Source: Verrucomicrobiota bacterium (GTDB taxonomy: Bacteria; Verrucomicrobiota; Verrucomicrobiia; Opitutales; Opitutaceae). From it: DNA of 46,502 nt. Both the position numbers and the translations under genes were made by a program. The stretch lies in NCBI GenBank assembly GCA_030605125.1, contig JAUWBD010000010.1, positions 1 through 46,502 of the forward strand, in the 5' to 3' direction. Within the stretch, counting starts at the first letter, position 1, and every line of letters starts with the position of its first letter. This document shows positions 20,027 through 32,323 of the stretch, piece after piece. Under the pieces are notes generated by a model. The model was not told where the DNA came from. It did no database searches and saw only the letters and a list, made by a program, of their open reading frames with translations.

Positions 20027-22003
20027 ATGCCCCTGCCCGAGAAAGGCTCCACGCTTCGGATCGCGGTCGGCGGGGCGCTGTTCGTGGTGGTCACGAGCTT
20101 GGTGGTGCTCTGGGGCTGGGCGACGGGGCACGCGGTCGTCACCCGGGTGCATGCGGAGTGGACGTCAACCATGCCGCTCACCGCGGCGACCTTCGCCTTG
20201 GCGGGCGTCTCCCTTCTCGCCTTGACGCAGGCGATGGCGAGCGAGGGCCCGGCATCGCGACGTTGGCGGGGCGCCGCGCTGGCGATCGGGTGCCTCGTGG
20301 CGCTGGTCGGTTCCTGGCGACTGGCGTCGCACCTCGCCGGGCGGGATTTCCCGCTGGATGCCCTGGGCTTCGGCACGGTCGAGGAGGATGACCACATGCC
20401 CTTGCTCACGTCCGTCGGGCTGGCGCTCGCCGGGGCGGCGCTGATGACCAACGCGCGGCGGATTTTCCATCCGCTCGCGCAGACGGCTGCGAGCCTGCTG
20501 CTGCTGCTCGGCTGGCTGGGGCTGACGCGCTATCTTTACGGGGGCGACACGAGAGGGGTGCCCTTTCTCATGTCGATGCCGGCCGCCCTGCTCTTCACCA
20601 CCCTGGGCGTGGGGCTTTTTTTCGCGCGCCCCGACGGGGGCTTCGTGCGCTTGTGGAACAGCACCACGGCCGGCGGCCTGCTTTTGCGGCGCCTGCTTCC
20701 CACGGCGCTGGTCGTGCCGGTGGTCCTGGGCTGGCTCCGCCTCCTCGGCGAGCGGGCGGGCTGGTTCGGCTTGGAGACGGGGCTGGCCATCTTCGCGATG
20801 TCGAATGTGGCGGTCTTCGCCACATTCGCCTGGCGGACCGGCGAGCGCCTGCATCGCGAGGACCTCGCGCGGCGCGAGGCGGAGCGGACCACGCGGGCCG
20901 AGCGGGATTTCTCCAACGCGCTCATCGACAGCCTGCCGGGCATCTTCTACCTCTACACGAAGGAGGGGCGATTCCTGCGCTGGAACCGCAACTTCGAGCG
21001 GGTGAGCGGCTATGGCCCGGAGGAGATCCTGCGGCTGCATCCGCTCGATTTTTTCGCGGAGGAGGAAAAGCCGCTTTTGCGCGAGCGCATCCAGGAGGTC
21101 TTCGCCTGCGGGGCCTCGGAAGTGGAGGCCTGCTTCCTGTCCAAGGCGGGCGTGCGCACCCCGTATTTCTTCACCGGCATCACCGTGGAGTTTCGCGGCG
21201 AGCTTTGTCTCGCGGGCGTCGGTTTCGACATCACGCAGCGGGTCCGGGCCGAGGAGCAAGTGCGCGAGCTGAACGCGGGCCTCGAGCGCCGCGTGGCCGA
21301 GCGCACCGAGGAGCTGGCGGCGAAGAACCGCGAACTGGAGACCTTCACGTATTCGGTTTCCCATGACTTAAAGGCGCCGCTGCGGGGGATCGACGGCTAC
21401 AGCCGGCTCCTGCAGGAGGACTACGCGGACAAGCTCGACGAGGAGGGGCGTCGCTTTCTGGGGTGCGTGCGGCAGGCGAGCCTGCAGATGGCCCAGTTGA
21501 TCGACGACCTGCTGGCCTACTCGCAGGTCGAGCGGCGCACGCTCAAGCTGATCGGGCTTAGTCCGCGCGCGGTGATCGATGCGCTGCCGGAGAGCTTCCA
21601 CGACGAGCTGCGGGCGCGCGGCGTGGCGTTCATGGTCGATCTGCCCGAGGCGCGGGTGCAGGCGGACGCCAGCGGGCTCGGGCAGGTGCTGCGCAACCTG
21701 CTCGACAACGCCCTCAAGTTCACCCGATCGGTCCCCGATCCCCGCATCGAGGTGGGCGGTCGCGTCGAGGCCGACAAGTTCCTGCTTTGGGTGCGGGACA
21801 ACGGCATCGGCTTCGACATGCGTTTCGCGGAGCGGGTCTTCGAGATATTCCAGCGGCTGCATCGCATCGAGGACTACCCCGGCACCGGCATCGGCCTCGC
21901 GATCGTGCGGAAGGCGACGGAGCGGATGGGCGGGCGCGTCTGGGTGGAGAGCGTGCCCGGCCGCGGAACCACCTTTTTTATAGAACTCCCCTTGCACGCA
22001 TGA
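20027..22003 (+). CDS. Membrane PAS sensor histidine kinase
   Basis: A 658-residue protein. The first ~270 residues hold about eight hydrophobic segments (for example IAVGGALFVVVTSLVVLWGW and LLLLLGWLGL) that form a membrane sensor of unrecognised type. Next come one PAS domain (about 295-405; SLPGIFYLYTKEGRFLRWN, FERVSGYGPEEIL), a coiled-coil linker (LNAGLERRVAERTEELAAKNRELE), HisKA with SVSHDLKAPLRG (His446), and HATPase with VRDNGIGFD and GTGIGLAIVRKATERMGG. The kinase core is of the cyanobacterial-phytochrome (Cph1) type, but no bilin-binding GAF/PHY domain exists. Its stop overlaps the start of a CheY-like regulator, so the two are a cognate pair like Cph1-Rcp1. Confidence 0.85.
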   Translation: MPLPEKGSTLRIAVGGALFVVVTSLVVLWGWATGHAVVTRVHAEWTSTMPLTAATFALAGVSLLALTQAMASEGPASRRWRGAALAIGCLVALVGSWRLASHLAGRDFPLDALGFGTVEEDDHMPLLTSVGLALAGAALMTNARRIFHPLAQTAASLLLLLGWLGLTRYLYGGDTRGVPFLMSMPAALLFTTLGVGLFFARPDGGFVRLWNSTTAGGLLLRRLLPTALVVPVVLGWLRLLGERAGWFGLETGLAIFAMSNVAVFATFAWRTGERLHREDLARREAERTTRAERDFSNALIDSLPGIFYLYTKEGRFLRWNRNFERVSGYGPEEILRLHPLDFFAEEEKPLLRERIQEVFACGASEVEACFLSKAGVRTPYFFTGITVEFRGELCLAGVGFDITQRVRAEEQVRELNAGLERRVAERTEELAAKNRELETFTYSVSHDLKAPLRGIDGYSRLLQEDYADKLDEEGRRFLGCVRQASLQMAQLIDDLLAYSQVERRTLKLIGLSPRAVIDALPESFHDELRARGVAFMVDLPEARVQADASGLGQVLRNLLDNALKFTRSVPDPRIEVGGRVEADKFLLWVRDNGIGFDMRFAERVFEIFQRLHRIEDYPGTGIGLAIVRKATERMGGRVWVESVPGRGTTFFIELPLHA

Positions 22004-22425
22004 ACACGCAACCGCCCGTATTGCTCGTCGAGGACAACCCCATGGACGTGGATCTCGCCCTGCGCGCCTTTCGCCGGAGGCGCCTCGCCAATCCCATCGA
22101 GGTGGCGCGCGATGGCGACGAGGCGTTCGCCTGGCTGGCGCGCTGGGAGGCCGGCGAAGTGCTCCCGGCGGTCATCCTGCTCGATCTGAAACTGCCGCGG
22201 GTGGACGGGCTGGAGGTGCTGCGCCGCTTCAAGGCGCATCCGCTCGCCAAGACCGTGCCCGTGGTGGTGCTCACCACCTCGGCCGACAGCGAAGACGTCA
22301 AACGCGCCTACGCGCTTGGGGTGAATTCCTACATCGTAAAGCCGGTGGATTTTGAAAAATTTGTGGAAGTCGCCTCCCAGATCGAAGTGTATTGGACCGT
22401 GCTAAACGCGAGGCCCTCCCCCTGA
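22000..22425 (+). CDS. CheY-like response regulator (Rcp1 type), partner of the upstream kinase
   Basis: A 141-residue single receiver domain. Its ATG at 22000 overlaps the kinase stop (ATGA). Seen: the acidic pair in LLVEDNPMDVDLALRAF, the phosphate-accepting Asp in ILLDLKLPRVDG, Thr/Ser in VVVLTTSAD and Lys in SYIVKPVDFEKF. The DLKLPRVDGLEVLRRFK and SEDVKRAYALGVNSYI blocks are those of Rcp1-type regulators paired with phytochrome-like kinases. It has no output domain, so the signal probably passes by protein contact or phosphotransfer to the adjacent hybrid kinases. Followed after 20 nt by the next kinase gene; likely one operon. Confidence 0.9.
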   Translation: MNTQPPVLLVEDNPMDVDLALRAFRRRRLANPIEVARDGDEAFAWLARWEAGEVLPAVILLDLKLPRVDGLEVLRRFKAHPLAKTVPVVVLTTSADSEDVKRAYALGVNSYIVKPVDFEKFVEVASQIEVYWTVLNARPSP

Positions 22426-22445
22426 GCGCCCCGTCCGCCGTCCCG

Positions 22446-25160
22446 ATGCGCCTCCTTCTCGTAGAAGACAATCCCCAGGACGCCGATCTTGCACGGATCG
22501 AGCTCGCGCGCCGCATGCCCGGCCTGGTCTTGCACTGGGCGCCGACCTTGGAGGCGGCTTGCTCCGCGTTGGAGGGGCGGGAGCCTTTCGACGCGGTCGT
22601 CGCGGACCTGAATCTGCCCGATGGCTCGGGGCTCGACCTCGTGGTGCGTCTGCGCGAACGCGAGACGCACTTGGCGGTGGTGATGCTGACCGGCTCCGGG
22701 GATGAACGCAGCGCGGTCGCGGCGCTCAAAGCCGGCGTGGACGACTACCTGCCCAAGCGCGGAGACTACATCCGGCGTCTGCCCGGCGTGGTGGAGTCGG
22801 CCGTGGCGGCGTTTCGCCTCGGGCTCACGCGCCGCAACCGCCCCCTTCGCGTCCTTTACGCCGAGCACTACGCGGTGGACGCGGACCTGACTCGCCGGCA
22901 TCTCGAGCGCCACGCTCCGCACATCCGCCTCGAAGTGGTGCAGTCGGCGGAGGAGGTCCGGCGGCTCCTCGACGAGCAGCCGCTGGCCTATGACGTGGTG
23001 TTGCTCGACTACCGTCTCGCCGGGGCCAGCGCGCTCGACTTGTTGCGCTCTCTCGCCGTGGACGGCGCGCAGCGGCATCCGGTGATTTTGGTCACGGGGC
23101 AGGGGGACGAGGGCGTGGCGTTGGAGGCGCTGCGACTCGGCGCCACCGATTACCTCGTGAAGCGCCCGGGCTATCTGCACGAGATCGCGCCCACGATCGA
23201 AAGCGCGTTTCATCGCGCGCAGGTGGGCCGCGAGCGCGCGGCGCTTCGGGCCAGCGAGGCTTCGCGACGTCTGCGCGAGGAGGCGATCGAGACCCTGCCC
23301 ACCGGTGTGGTCCTCGCCGACGCGCAGCGCCGGACGGTTTACGTGAACCCCGCCTTCACGCGGCTCACCGGCTACGAACCTCCGGAGGCGATCGGGCGCA
23401 GCTGCGCCTTTCTGCAAGGCCCCCTCACGTCCAAGCCGGAGCTGGAGACCATGCGAAACGCCCTGGATGAAGGGCGCGCCTACGAGGGAGAGCTGCTCAA
23501 CTACCGCCGCGATGGCAGCACCTTTTGGAACCATGTTTCCATCACCCCGGTGCGCGACGAGACGGGGCGCGTCATCAATCACGTGGGCGTGCTGAGGGAT
23601 GTGACGGAGCGTCGCCAGACGGAGGAGGCGTTGCGCCAGAGCGAGGAGCGTTTCCGCCTGATCGCGGAGAACCTCCACGAGGTGTTTTGGCTGACCGATC
23701 CCGAGCGGCACACGATGCTCTACATCAGCCCCGCCTACGAGAGCATCTGGGGGCGGCCTTGCGCCGAAATCCTGGCGCGCCCGTCCAACTGGCTGCATGC
23801 GGTGCACCCGGACGACCGGGAGCGCGTGGCCGCCGCCTCGCGCGGGCAGAGCCGCGGCGACTACAACGAGACCTACCGCATCGTGCGTCCCGACGGCACG
23901 ATCCGCTGGGTGCGAGACCGCGCCTTTCCGATCCGCGACTCCGCCGGCGTGGTGAAGCGAATCGTCGGCACCGCGGAGGACATCACCGAGCACCGCCTGC
24001 TCGAGGAGCAGTTCATGCAGGCGCAGAAGATGGAGGCGATCGGCACGCTCGCCGGCGGGATCGCGCATGATTTCAACAACATCCTCGCCGCGATCACCGG
24101 CTACACGGAGCTGCTGCAGATGCAGGTGCAGGGCAGCTCGCCGCAGGTGGATTCCTACCTGCGCGCGCTTTCCCAGGCCGGCGCGCGCGCCACCGCGTTG
24201 GTGCGGCAGATCCTCGCGTTCAGCCGGCCGGGTCGCCACGAGCGCAAGCCGGTCAACCTGGCCAAGGTGGTCGAGGAGCCGCTGGCCCTGCTGCGGGCGA
24301 CGGTGCCCGCCACGATCGAGATGGACCTCGACGTGACGGAGGAGCTGCCGCCGGTCCTCGCCGACGCCACGCAGGTGCACCAGGTCCTGATGAATCTCGG
24401 TGCCAACGCCGCCCATGCCATGGGGAGCCGGCCGGGCCGTTTCGGCGTGAAGCTGCAGGCGGTCGAGGTCGGCCTCGACGAATTCAACGCGGACGGACGT
24501 CTGCGTCCTGGTCGCTATGTCCGCATCTCGGTCAGCGACACCGGCCATGGCATGTCCCGCGAGGTGATGGATCACATCTTCGAGCCTTTCTACACCACCA
24601 AGGCTCCCGGGGAGGGCACGGGGCTCGGCCTTTCCGTCGTGCACGGCGTGATGCAGGCTCACGAGGGCGCGGTGCGAGTCCGGAGCGAGGTGGGCGCGGG
24701 CACGGTTTTCGACCTCTACTTCCCGGTTCACGCTCCCCGCCCCGCGCCTCGCCAGATCGGCGAGCCGCGCCCGCTCCCTCAGGGGGCGGGCGAGCGGGTG
24801 CTGCTGGTGGATGACGAGGAATCAATCCTCCAAGTCACGAGCATGATGCTCTCGCAGCTCGGCTACAAGGTAGAGGCGAGCTCTAGCAGCGCGGGAACCC
24901 TCGCCCGGCTGCGGGAGCGGCCGGAGGAGGTGGATCTGGTGGTGAGCGATGTGTCGATGCCCGGCATGAGCGGCCCCGAGCTGGCGGCCGAGTTGGTGAA
25001 ATTGAGGCCCGGCCTGCCGATCGTGCTGATGACGGGCTACGACGCGACGCTCGATCCCGCGCGCCTGCGCGAGCTCGGCGTGACGGAGGTGCTCGCCAAG
25101 CCATTCACCGCGCGCGATCTCGCCCATGCGGTGCGGCGAGCGATGCGCGCGCGGGCGTGA
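22446..25160 (+). CDS. Hybrid histidine kinase with two N-terminal receivers, a LOV-like PAS and a second PAS
   Basis: From the ATG at 22446 it has 904 residues; a TTG 54 nt earlier adds nothing recognisable. Order: receiver 1 (LLLVEDNPQDADL, VVADLNLPDG), receiver 2 (VLYAEHYAVDADL, LLDYRLAGA, YLVKRP), PAS 1 (about 285-395), PAS 2 (about 405-525; LYISPAYESIWG, RIVRPDGTIRWVRDRAFPI), HisKA with GGIAHDFNNIL (His541), HATPase with VSDTGHGMS, FEPFYTTK and GTGLGLSVVHG, and receiver 3 (VLLVDDEES, VVSDVSMPGMSG, AKPFTARDL). PAS 1 has a LOV-like GRSCAFLQG (Cys320) and NYRRDGSTFWN, the flavin-pocket pattern of blue-light sensors. No membrane segment. It is in the same operon direction as the regulator and kinases upstream. 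Confidence 0.85.
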   Translation: MRLLLVEDNPQDADLARIELARRMPGLVLHWAPTLEAACSALEGREPFDAVVADLNLPDGSGLDLVVRLRERETHLAVVMLTGSGDERSAVAALKAGVDDYLPKRGDYIRRLPGVVESAVAAFRLGLTRRNRPLRVLYAEHYAVDADLTRRHLERHAPHIRLEVVQSAEEVRRLLDEQPLAYDVVLLDYRLAGASALDLLRSLAVDGAQRHPVILVTGQGDEGVALEALRLGATDYLVKRPGYLHEIAPTIESAFHRAQVGRERAALRASEASRRLREEAIETLPTGVVLADAQRRTVYVNPAFTRLTGYEPPEAIGRSCAFLQGPLTSKPELETMRNALDEGRAYEGELLNYRRDGSTFWNHVSITPVRDETGRVINHVGVLRDVTERRQTEEALRQSEERFRLIAENLHEVFWLTDPERHTMLYISPAYESIWGRPCAEILARPSNWLHAVHPDDRERVAAASRGQSRGDYNETYRIVRPDGTIRWVRDRAFPIRDSAGVVKRIVGTAEDITEHRLLEEQFMQAQKMEAIGTLAGGIAHDFNNILAAITGYTELLQMQVQGSSPQVDSYLRALSQAGARATALVRQILAFSRPGRHERKPVNLAKVVEEPLALLRATVPATIEMDLDVTEELPPVLADATQVHQVLMNLGANAAHAMGSRPGRFGVKLQAVEVGLDEFNADGRLRPGRYVRISVSDTGHGMSREVMDHIFEPFYTTKAPGEGTGLGLSVVHGVMQAHEGAVRVRSEVGAGTVFDLYFPVHAPRPAPRQIGEPRPLPQGAGERVLLVDDEESILQVTSMMLSQLGYKVEASSSSAGTLARLRERPEEVDLVVSDVSMPGMSGPELAAELVKLRPGLPIVLMTGYDATLDPARLRELGVTEVLAKPFTARDLAHAVRRAMRARA

Positions 25161-25212
25161 GCGCCCGGCATCTTTGATCGATACGGCGCCGGGGCTGCCG
25201 CGGGTTCCAGGC

Positions 25213-28614
<3,402 letters not shown>

Positions 28615-28681
28615 TGGGGCTGGAGGTTGACGCTTTACAAGGAGTGTTTCGCGACGGAGCGCTTGGCAAGGACCCACCAGC

Positions 28682-28712
28682 AAAAACAAGGGCGCCCTTT
28701 TCGGGGCGCCCT
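28682..28712 (-). terminator. Intrinsic terminator of leuB
   Basis: A 9-bp perfect stem AGGGCGCCC / GGGCGCCCT (arms 28689-28697 and 28704-28712) with a 6-nt loop, followed on the minus strand by TTTTT. It is about 40 nt past the leuB stop and separates leuB from the CHASE kinase transcribed in the same direction. Confidence 0.85.
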
Positions 28713-28752
28713 GAGCTAAAAACGGACGTGGTGGCGGCGGCGGACGCCGTGC

Positions 28753-29856
28753 TTACAGGTTCGCGATGATCGCGTCGGCCATTGCCTTGGTGCCGACGGA
28801 GGGCTTGCCGAAGGCGATGTCGCCGGTGCGCACGCCGTCCTGCGTGACGGTCTTGCGCACGGCGGCCTCGATCTTCGCGGCGACGGCGTCGAGGCCGAAG
28901 CTGTAGCGGAGCATGAGGGCGGCGGAGAGCACCTGCGCGCAGGGGTTGGCGACGCCCTTGCCGGCGATATCGGGGGCGGTGCCTCCGGCGGGCTCGAAGA
29001 GGCCGAAGGGTTTGCCGTGGGAGTTGTTGCCGGTGCCGAGCGAGGCGCTGCTCATCATGCCGAGCGAGCCGCAGATCACCGCCATCTCGTCGGAAAGGAT
29101 GTCGCCGAACATGTTTTCGGTGAAGAGCACGTCGAACTGGTTGGGATCGCGCGCGAGCTGCATGGCGGCGTTGTCAACATACATGTGGCTGAGCGCGAGG
29201 TCGGGGTGGTTTTTCGCGAAATAGGCGGTGACGACGCGGCGCCAGAGCACGGAGGTCTCGAGCACGTTGGCCTTGTCCACGGAGCAGACTTTTTTGCCGC
29301 GGGCGCGGGCGGTGACGGCGGCGACCTCGGCGATGCGCTCGATCTCGGAGGTCTTGTAAACCATGGTATCGATGGCCTGCTCCTCGCCGTTCTCGAGCTT
29401 GGTGGTGGTCTTGGGCTGGCCGAAGTAGATGCCGCCGGTGAGCTCGCGGATGCAGACGATGTCGATGCCGTTGGGGATGCGCTCGGTCTTGAGCGGGGAG
29501 GCGTCGCGAAGATCCGGATACAGCAGGCCGGGGCGGATGTTGGCGAAGAGGTTGAAGGCCTTGCGCAGGGGCAGCAGGGCGGCGCGCTCGGGCTGCTCCT
29601 TGGGCGGGAGTTTTTCCCACTTCGGGCCGCCGACGGAACCGAAGAGGATGGCGTCGGCCTGCTGGCAGAGGGCGAGGGTGGAGTCAGGCAGGGCCTTGCC
29701 GTGGTTGTCGATGCCGGCGCCGCCGACGTCGGCGACCTGGTAGGAGAGGGTGAGACCCTCCTTCTTGGCGACGTGCTCGAGGACGCGGAGCGCCTCGGAC
29801 ATGACTTCGGGGCCGATGTAATCACCGGGCAGGACGGCAAACTTCAGGGTGGGCAT
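28753..29856 (-). CDS. leuB: 3-isopropylmalate dehydrogenase
   Basis: A 367-residue cytoplasmic enzyme that oxidatively decarboxylates 3-isopropylmalate to 2-oxoisocaproate with NAD in leucine synthesis. Seen: the N-terminal [13 protein letters not shown] nucleotide/substrate loop, [40 protein letters not shown] and the metal-binding/NAD region [10 protein letters not shown], followed by [14 protein letters not shown]. Length is normal for the family. No leuA, leuC or leuD is nearby. A terminator follows directly. Upstream is a repeat-like GACAG/CGGAAGG stretch (about 29862-29895) of unknown role. Confidence 0.96.
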   Translation of the reverse strand: MPTLKFAVLPGDYIGPEVMSEALRVLEHVAKKEGLTLSYQVADVGGAGIDNHGKALPDSTLALCQQADAILFGSVGGPKWEKLPPKEQPERAALLPLRKAFNLFANIRPGLLYPDLRDASPLKTERIPNGIDIVCIRELTGGIYFGQPKTTTKLENGEEQAIDTMVYKTSEIERIAEVAAVTARARGKKVCSVDKANVLETSVLWRRVVTAYFAKNHPDLALSHMYVDNAAMQLARDPNQFDVLFTENMFGDILSDEMAVICGSLGMMSSASLGTGNNSHGKPFGLFEPAGGTAPDIAGKGVANPCAQVLSAALMLRYSFGLDAVAAKIEAAVRKTVTQDGVRTGDIAFGKPSVGTKAMADAIIANL

Positions 29857-29955
29857 GGTGGGAGGAAGAGCGACAGAGGGACGGAAGGACCGAGCGACAG
29901 AAGAAGAGGATGCTGAGGAAAAAGGAGGGAGCGTGAGGAGGGGCGGGGCGGTCGG

Positions 29956-31221
29956 TCAAGAGGCGGGCGCGAGGTCGAGACCGAGGTGGCGGGCGAGGCG
30001 TTGTTCGCGGATGCCGTAAAAGGCGGCGAAGGCGCGAGCGCGGGCGAGAGCGGCGGGATCGGGCTCGAAGGTGGCGCCACGGGCGGCCAGCGCGGCGGGG
30101 CGGATGGCGGCGAGCATGAGATTTTTGGCGGTGTGCTCGGTGGAGACGAACTCGAAGACCTTGGTGCGGTAGCCGGCGCATTCGAGGAGCTGGGCGCGCA
30201 GGGCGTCGGTGACGAACTCGGCCTGGCGCTCGAGGAAAATGCCGTGGCGGAGCGCGTCGGCCAACACGGCGGGGGCGACGAGGCGCGGGCGCAGTTCTTT
30301 CTGGCAGCAAGGCGAAACGACGAGCAGGCGCGCGCCGGCGGCGTGGCCGGCGGCGAGGGCGTCGTCGGTCGCGGTGTCGCAGGCGTGGAGCGCGATCAGC
30401 GCGTCGAGCGCGTTGAAAGGACCAATGGTCAAGGACCAATGACCAATGTCGGAACCGGCGGGCGGGGCGGGGATGTCGCCCTCGACGAAGCGCAGGCGGG
30501 GGGCGAGGCCGCAGTCGGCGGCGACGCGGTTGCAGGCGGCGACGAGGTCGGCGCGGCGCTCGAGGCCGACGATCTCGGCGCGGTCGCCGAGGAGGTCGGC
30601 GAGGGCGAAGGTGAGATAGCCCTTGCCCGCGCCCATGTCGGCGAGGCGGAGGGGGCTGAGGTTTTCGGTGAGGCCCGACTCGGTGAGGAGGGTTTGGAGG
30701 AGCTCGGCGAATTTCTCGATCTGGCGGAACTTGTGCGCCATGCCTTCACGGGGCTGGCCGCGGTCGTTGGTGACGCCGAGGGCGCGGAGCCAGGGGGCGT
30801 CGGGGGAGACAATGCGGTGCTTGGCGCGATCGTGGGCGGCGGGCGGCACGGGCGGGGCGCTGTCGGCCGTCTTCACACGGAGGCGCGCGGGGCGGGCGGC
30901 GTCGGCGGATTGCTCGAGCTGGGCGGTCTGAAGCGGCGTGAAGAGGTGCGCGTCGAGGAAGGACTCTTCGAGGAGGCGGAGGAGGGCGGGCCCGGCCTCG
31001 GGCGGCGGGAGGTTTTTGGTGATATCGCGCGTGTCGTGGCGAAAGAGCAGCGAGATGTGCGGCCCGGATTTGAGCGTGACGGGGCGGGCGAAGACGTTGC
31101 GCAGCGTGGGGTCGGCCGCGCCGGGGCGGGGTTTGCCGAGGGTGAGCTTGACGAGCGCGCCTTGGGCGAGGGCGTCGTGGAAGAGCGTGCGGAAACGGGC
31201 GAGGGCGTCGGGCGCGGGCAT
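29956..31221 (-). CDS. Class I SAM-dependent methyltransferase (Methyltransf_32-like)
   Basis: A 421-residue protein; the ATG at 31221 (MPAPDAL) was chosen because earlier in-frame sequence is not protein-like. The N-terminal ~150 residues are a family-specific domain; then KFRQIEKFAEL and the SAM-binding motif I (LRLADMGAGKGYLTFALAD), motif II (EIVGLERRADLV), and LIALHACDTATDDAL followed by VVSPCCQKEL. The HACDTATD/PCCQ pair is the signature of the Methyltransf_32 family, members of which are mostly uncharacterised (possible RNA or small-molecule methylases). A short repeat-encoded insert, SDIGHWSLTIG, interrupts the loop before FNALDALIALHACD. No operon partner is evident. Confidence 0.8.
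   Translation of the reverse strand: MPAPDALARFRTLFHDALAQGALVKLTLGKPRPGAADPTLRNVFARPVTLKSGPHISLLFRHDTRDITKNLPPPEAGPALLRLLEESFLDAHLFTPLQTAQLEQSADAARPARLRVKTADSAPPVPPAAHDRAKHRIVSPDAPWLRALGVTNDRGQPREGMAHKFRQIEKFAELLQTLLTESGLTENLSPLRLADMGAGKGYLTFALADLLGDRAEIVGLERRADLVAACNRVAADCGLAPRLRFVEGDIPAPPAGSDIGHWSLTIGPFNALDALIALHACDTATDDALAAGHAAGARLLVVSPCCQKELRPRLVAPAVLADALRHGIFLERQAEFVTDALRAQLLECAGYRTKVFEFVSTEHTAKNLMLAAIRPAALAARGATFEPDPAALARARAFAAFYGIREQRLARHLGLDLAPAS
30418..30450. repeat. Short in-frame repeat insert inside the methyltransferase gene
   Basis: Three copies of GACCAATG (30420-30427, 30434-30441 and 30441-30448) lie in an A/T-richer patch unlike the surrounding coding sequence. On the coding strand they give HWSLTIG, placed in a loop between two conserved methyltransferase motifs and keeping the frame. 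Confidence 0.6.
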
Positions 31222-31339
31222 GTGAAGGCGATAGAGCCGTGCCGGTCGCAAAACGCAAAGACGGCTTTGGCGGATTTTCCGGCGTGCCGGACCAAGGCCC
31301 GCCGGATGGGGCGAAGCGCCGTGCGAGCTATGTTGGGGC

Positions 31340-32323
31340 ATGGGCACCGTGCGTATCGGCATCTCGGGCTGGCGATACCCGCCTTGGCGCGGGGTGTTTT
31401 ACCCGGAGGGGCTGCCGCAGCGAAACGAGTTGGCCTACGCCTCGAGCCTCTTCGCCTCGATCGAGATCAACGGCTCCTTCTACTCGCTCCAGCGTCCCGC
31501 GAGTTACGGCGCCTGGGGCGAGGCGACGCCGACGCACTTCCAGTTTTCGGTGAAGGGGCCGCGCTTCATCACGCACATCCTGCGGCTGGAGGGAGTGGAG
31601 ACGCCGCTCGCGAATTTCTTCGCCTCGGGCGTGCTGCGGCTGGGCGAAAAACTGGGGCCGATGCTTTGGCAGTTCCCTCCCTCGTTTCGCTACGACGCGG
31701 AGCGGATGGAGGCGTTTTTCGAGATGTTGCCGCGCGACGCGCGCGCGGCGGCGAAGCTGGCGGCGCGGCATGACAATCACCTGAAGGCCGAGCCGTGGTT
31801 GAAGATCGACGATCCGGGCCGGCCGCTGCGGCACGCGGTCGAGATCCGGCACGAATCGTTCAAGACGCCCGATTTTGTCGCGCAACTGCGTCGGCACGGC
31901 GTCGCGCTGGTGGTGGCGGATACGGCGGGCAAGTGGCCGCTGATGGAGGATGTGACGGCGGACTTCGTCTATGTGCGACTGCACGGCGACGAGGAACTCT
32001 ACGCCTCGGGCTACAGCGACGAGGCGCTGGCGGATTGGGCGCGGAGGATCGAGGCCTGGAGCGCCGGCGGCGAGGTGAAGGACGCGCGGCGAGTCGGACC
32101 GGCGGCGAAGAAGGAGCGCGGCGGGCGCGACGTGTTTGTCTATTTCGACAACGACGTGAAGGTGCACGCGCCCTACGACGCGATGAAGCTCGCGCACCGG
32201 CTGGGCCTCGGGCCGCCGCCGCTGGAGCGGCCGGAGGCCGGCAGCGTGAAAGAGGTGCCGCGGGTGGAGTGGCCGCGCTATGGCGAGGCGCGGAGAAAAC
32301 GCGCCGCTACTCGGGCGCGGTGA
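31340..32323 (+). CDS. DUF72 (YecE-like) family protein
   Basis: A 327-residue TIM-barrel-like protein of unknown biochemical function. Diagnostic stretches: IGISGWRYPPWRGVFYP at the N-terminus, SIEINGSFYSLQRP, FQFSVKGPRFITH, PMLWQFPPSF, AVEIRHESF, DFVYVRLHGDEELY, and VFVYFDNDVKVHAPYDA near the end. This order is typical of DUF72/YecE. Length is somewhat above the ~250-290 usual because of a C-terminal extension rich in Pro, Glu and Arg. Cytoplasmic. It transcribes divergently from the methyltransferase (118 nt between starts) and overlaps the 3' end of the next, convergent gene by 17 nt. Confidence 0.9.
   Translation: MGTVRIGISGWRYPPWRGVFYPEGLPQRNELAYASSLFASIEINGSFYSLQRPASYGAWGEATPTHFQFSVKGPRFITHILRLEGVETPLANFFASGVLRLGEKLGPMLWQFPPSFRYDAERMEAFFEMLPRDARAAAKLAARHDNHLKAEPWLKIDDPGRPLRHAVEIRHESFKTPDFVAQLRRHGVALVVADTAGKWPLMEDVTADFVYVRLHGDEELYASGYSDEALADWARRIEAWSAGGEVKDARRVGPAAKKERGGRDVFVYFDNDVKVHAPYDAMKLAHRLGLGPPPLERPEAGSVKEVPRVEWPRYGEARRKRAATRAR

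Noticed and set aside
31222-31362. N-terminal extension of the methyltransferase
   Set aside because: The added residues do not look like a protein domain and would run over the divergent DUF72 start; the ATG at 31221 fits better.
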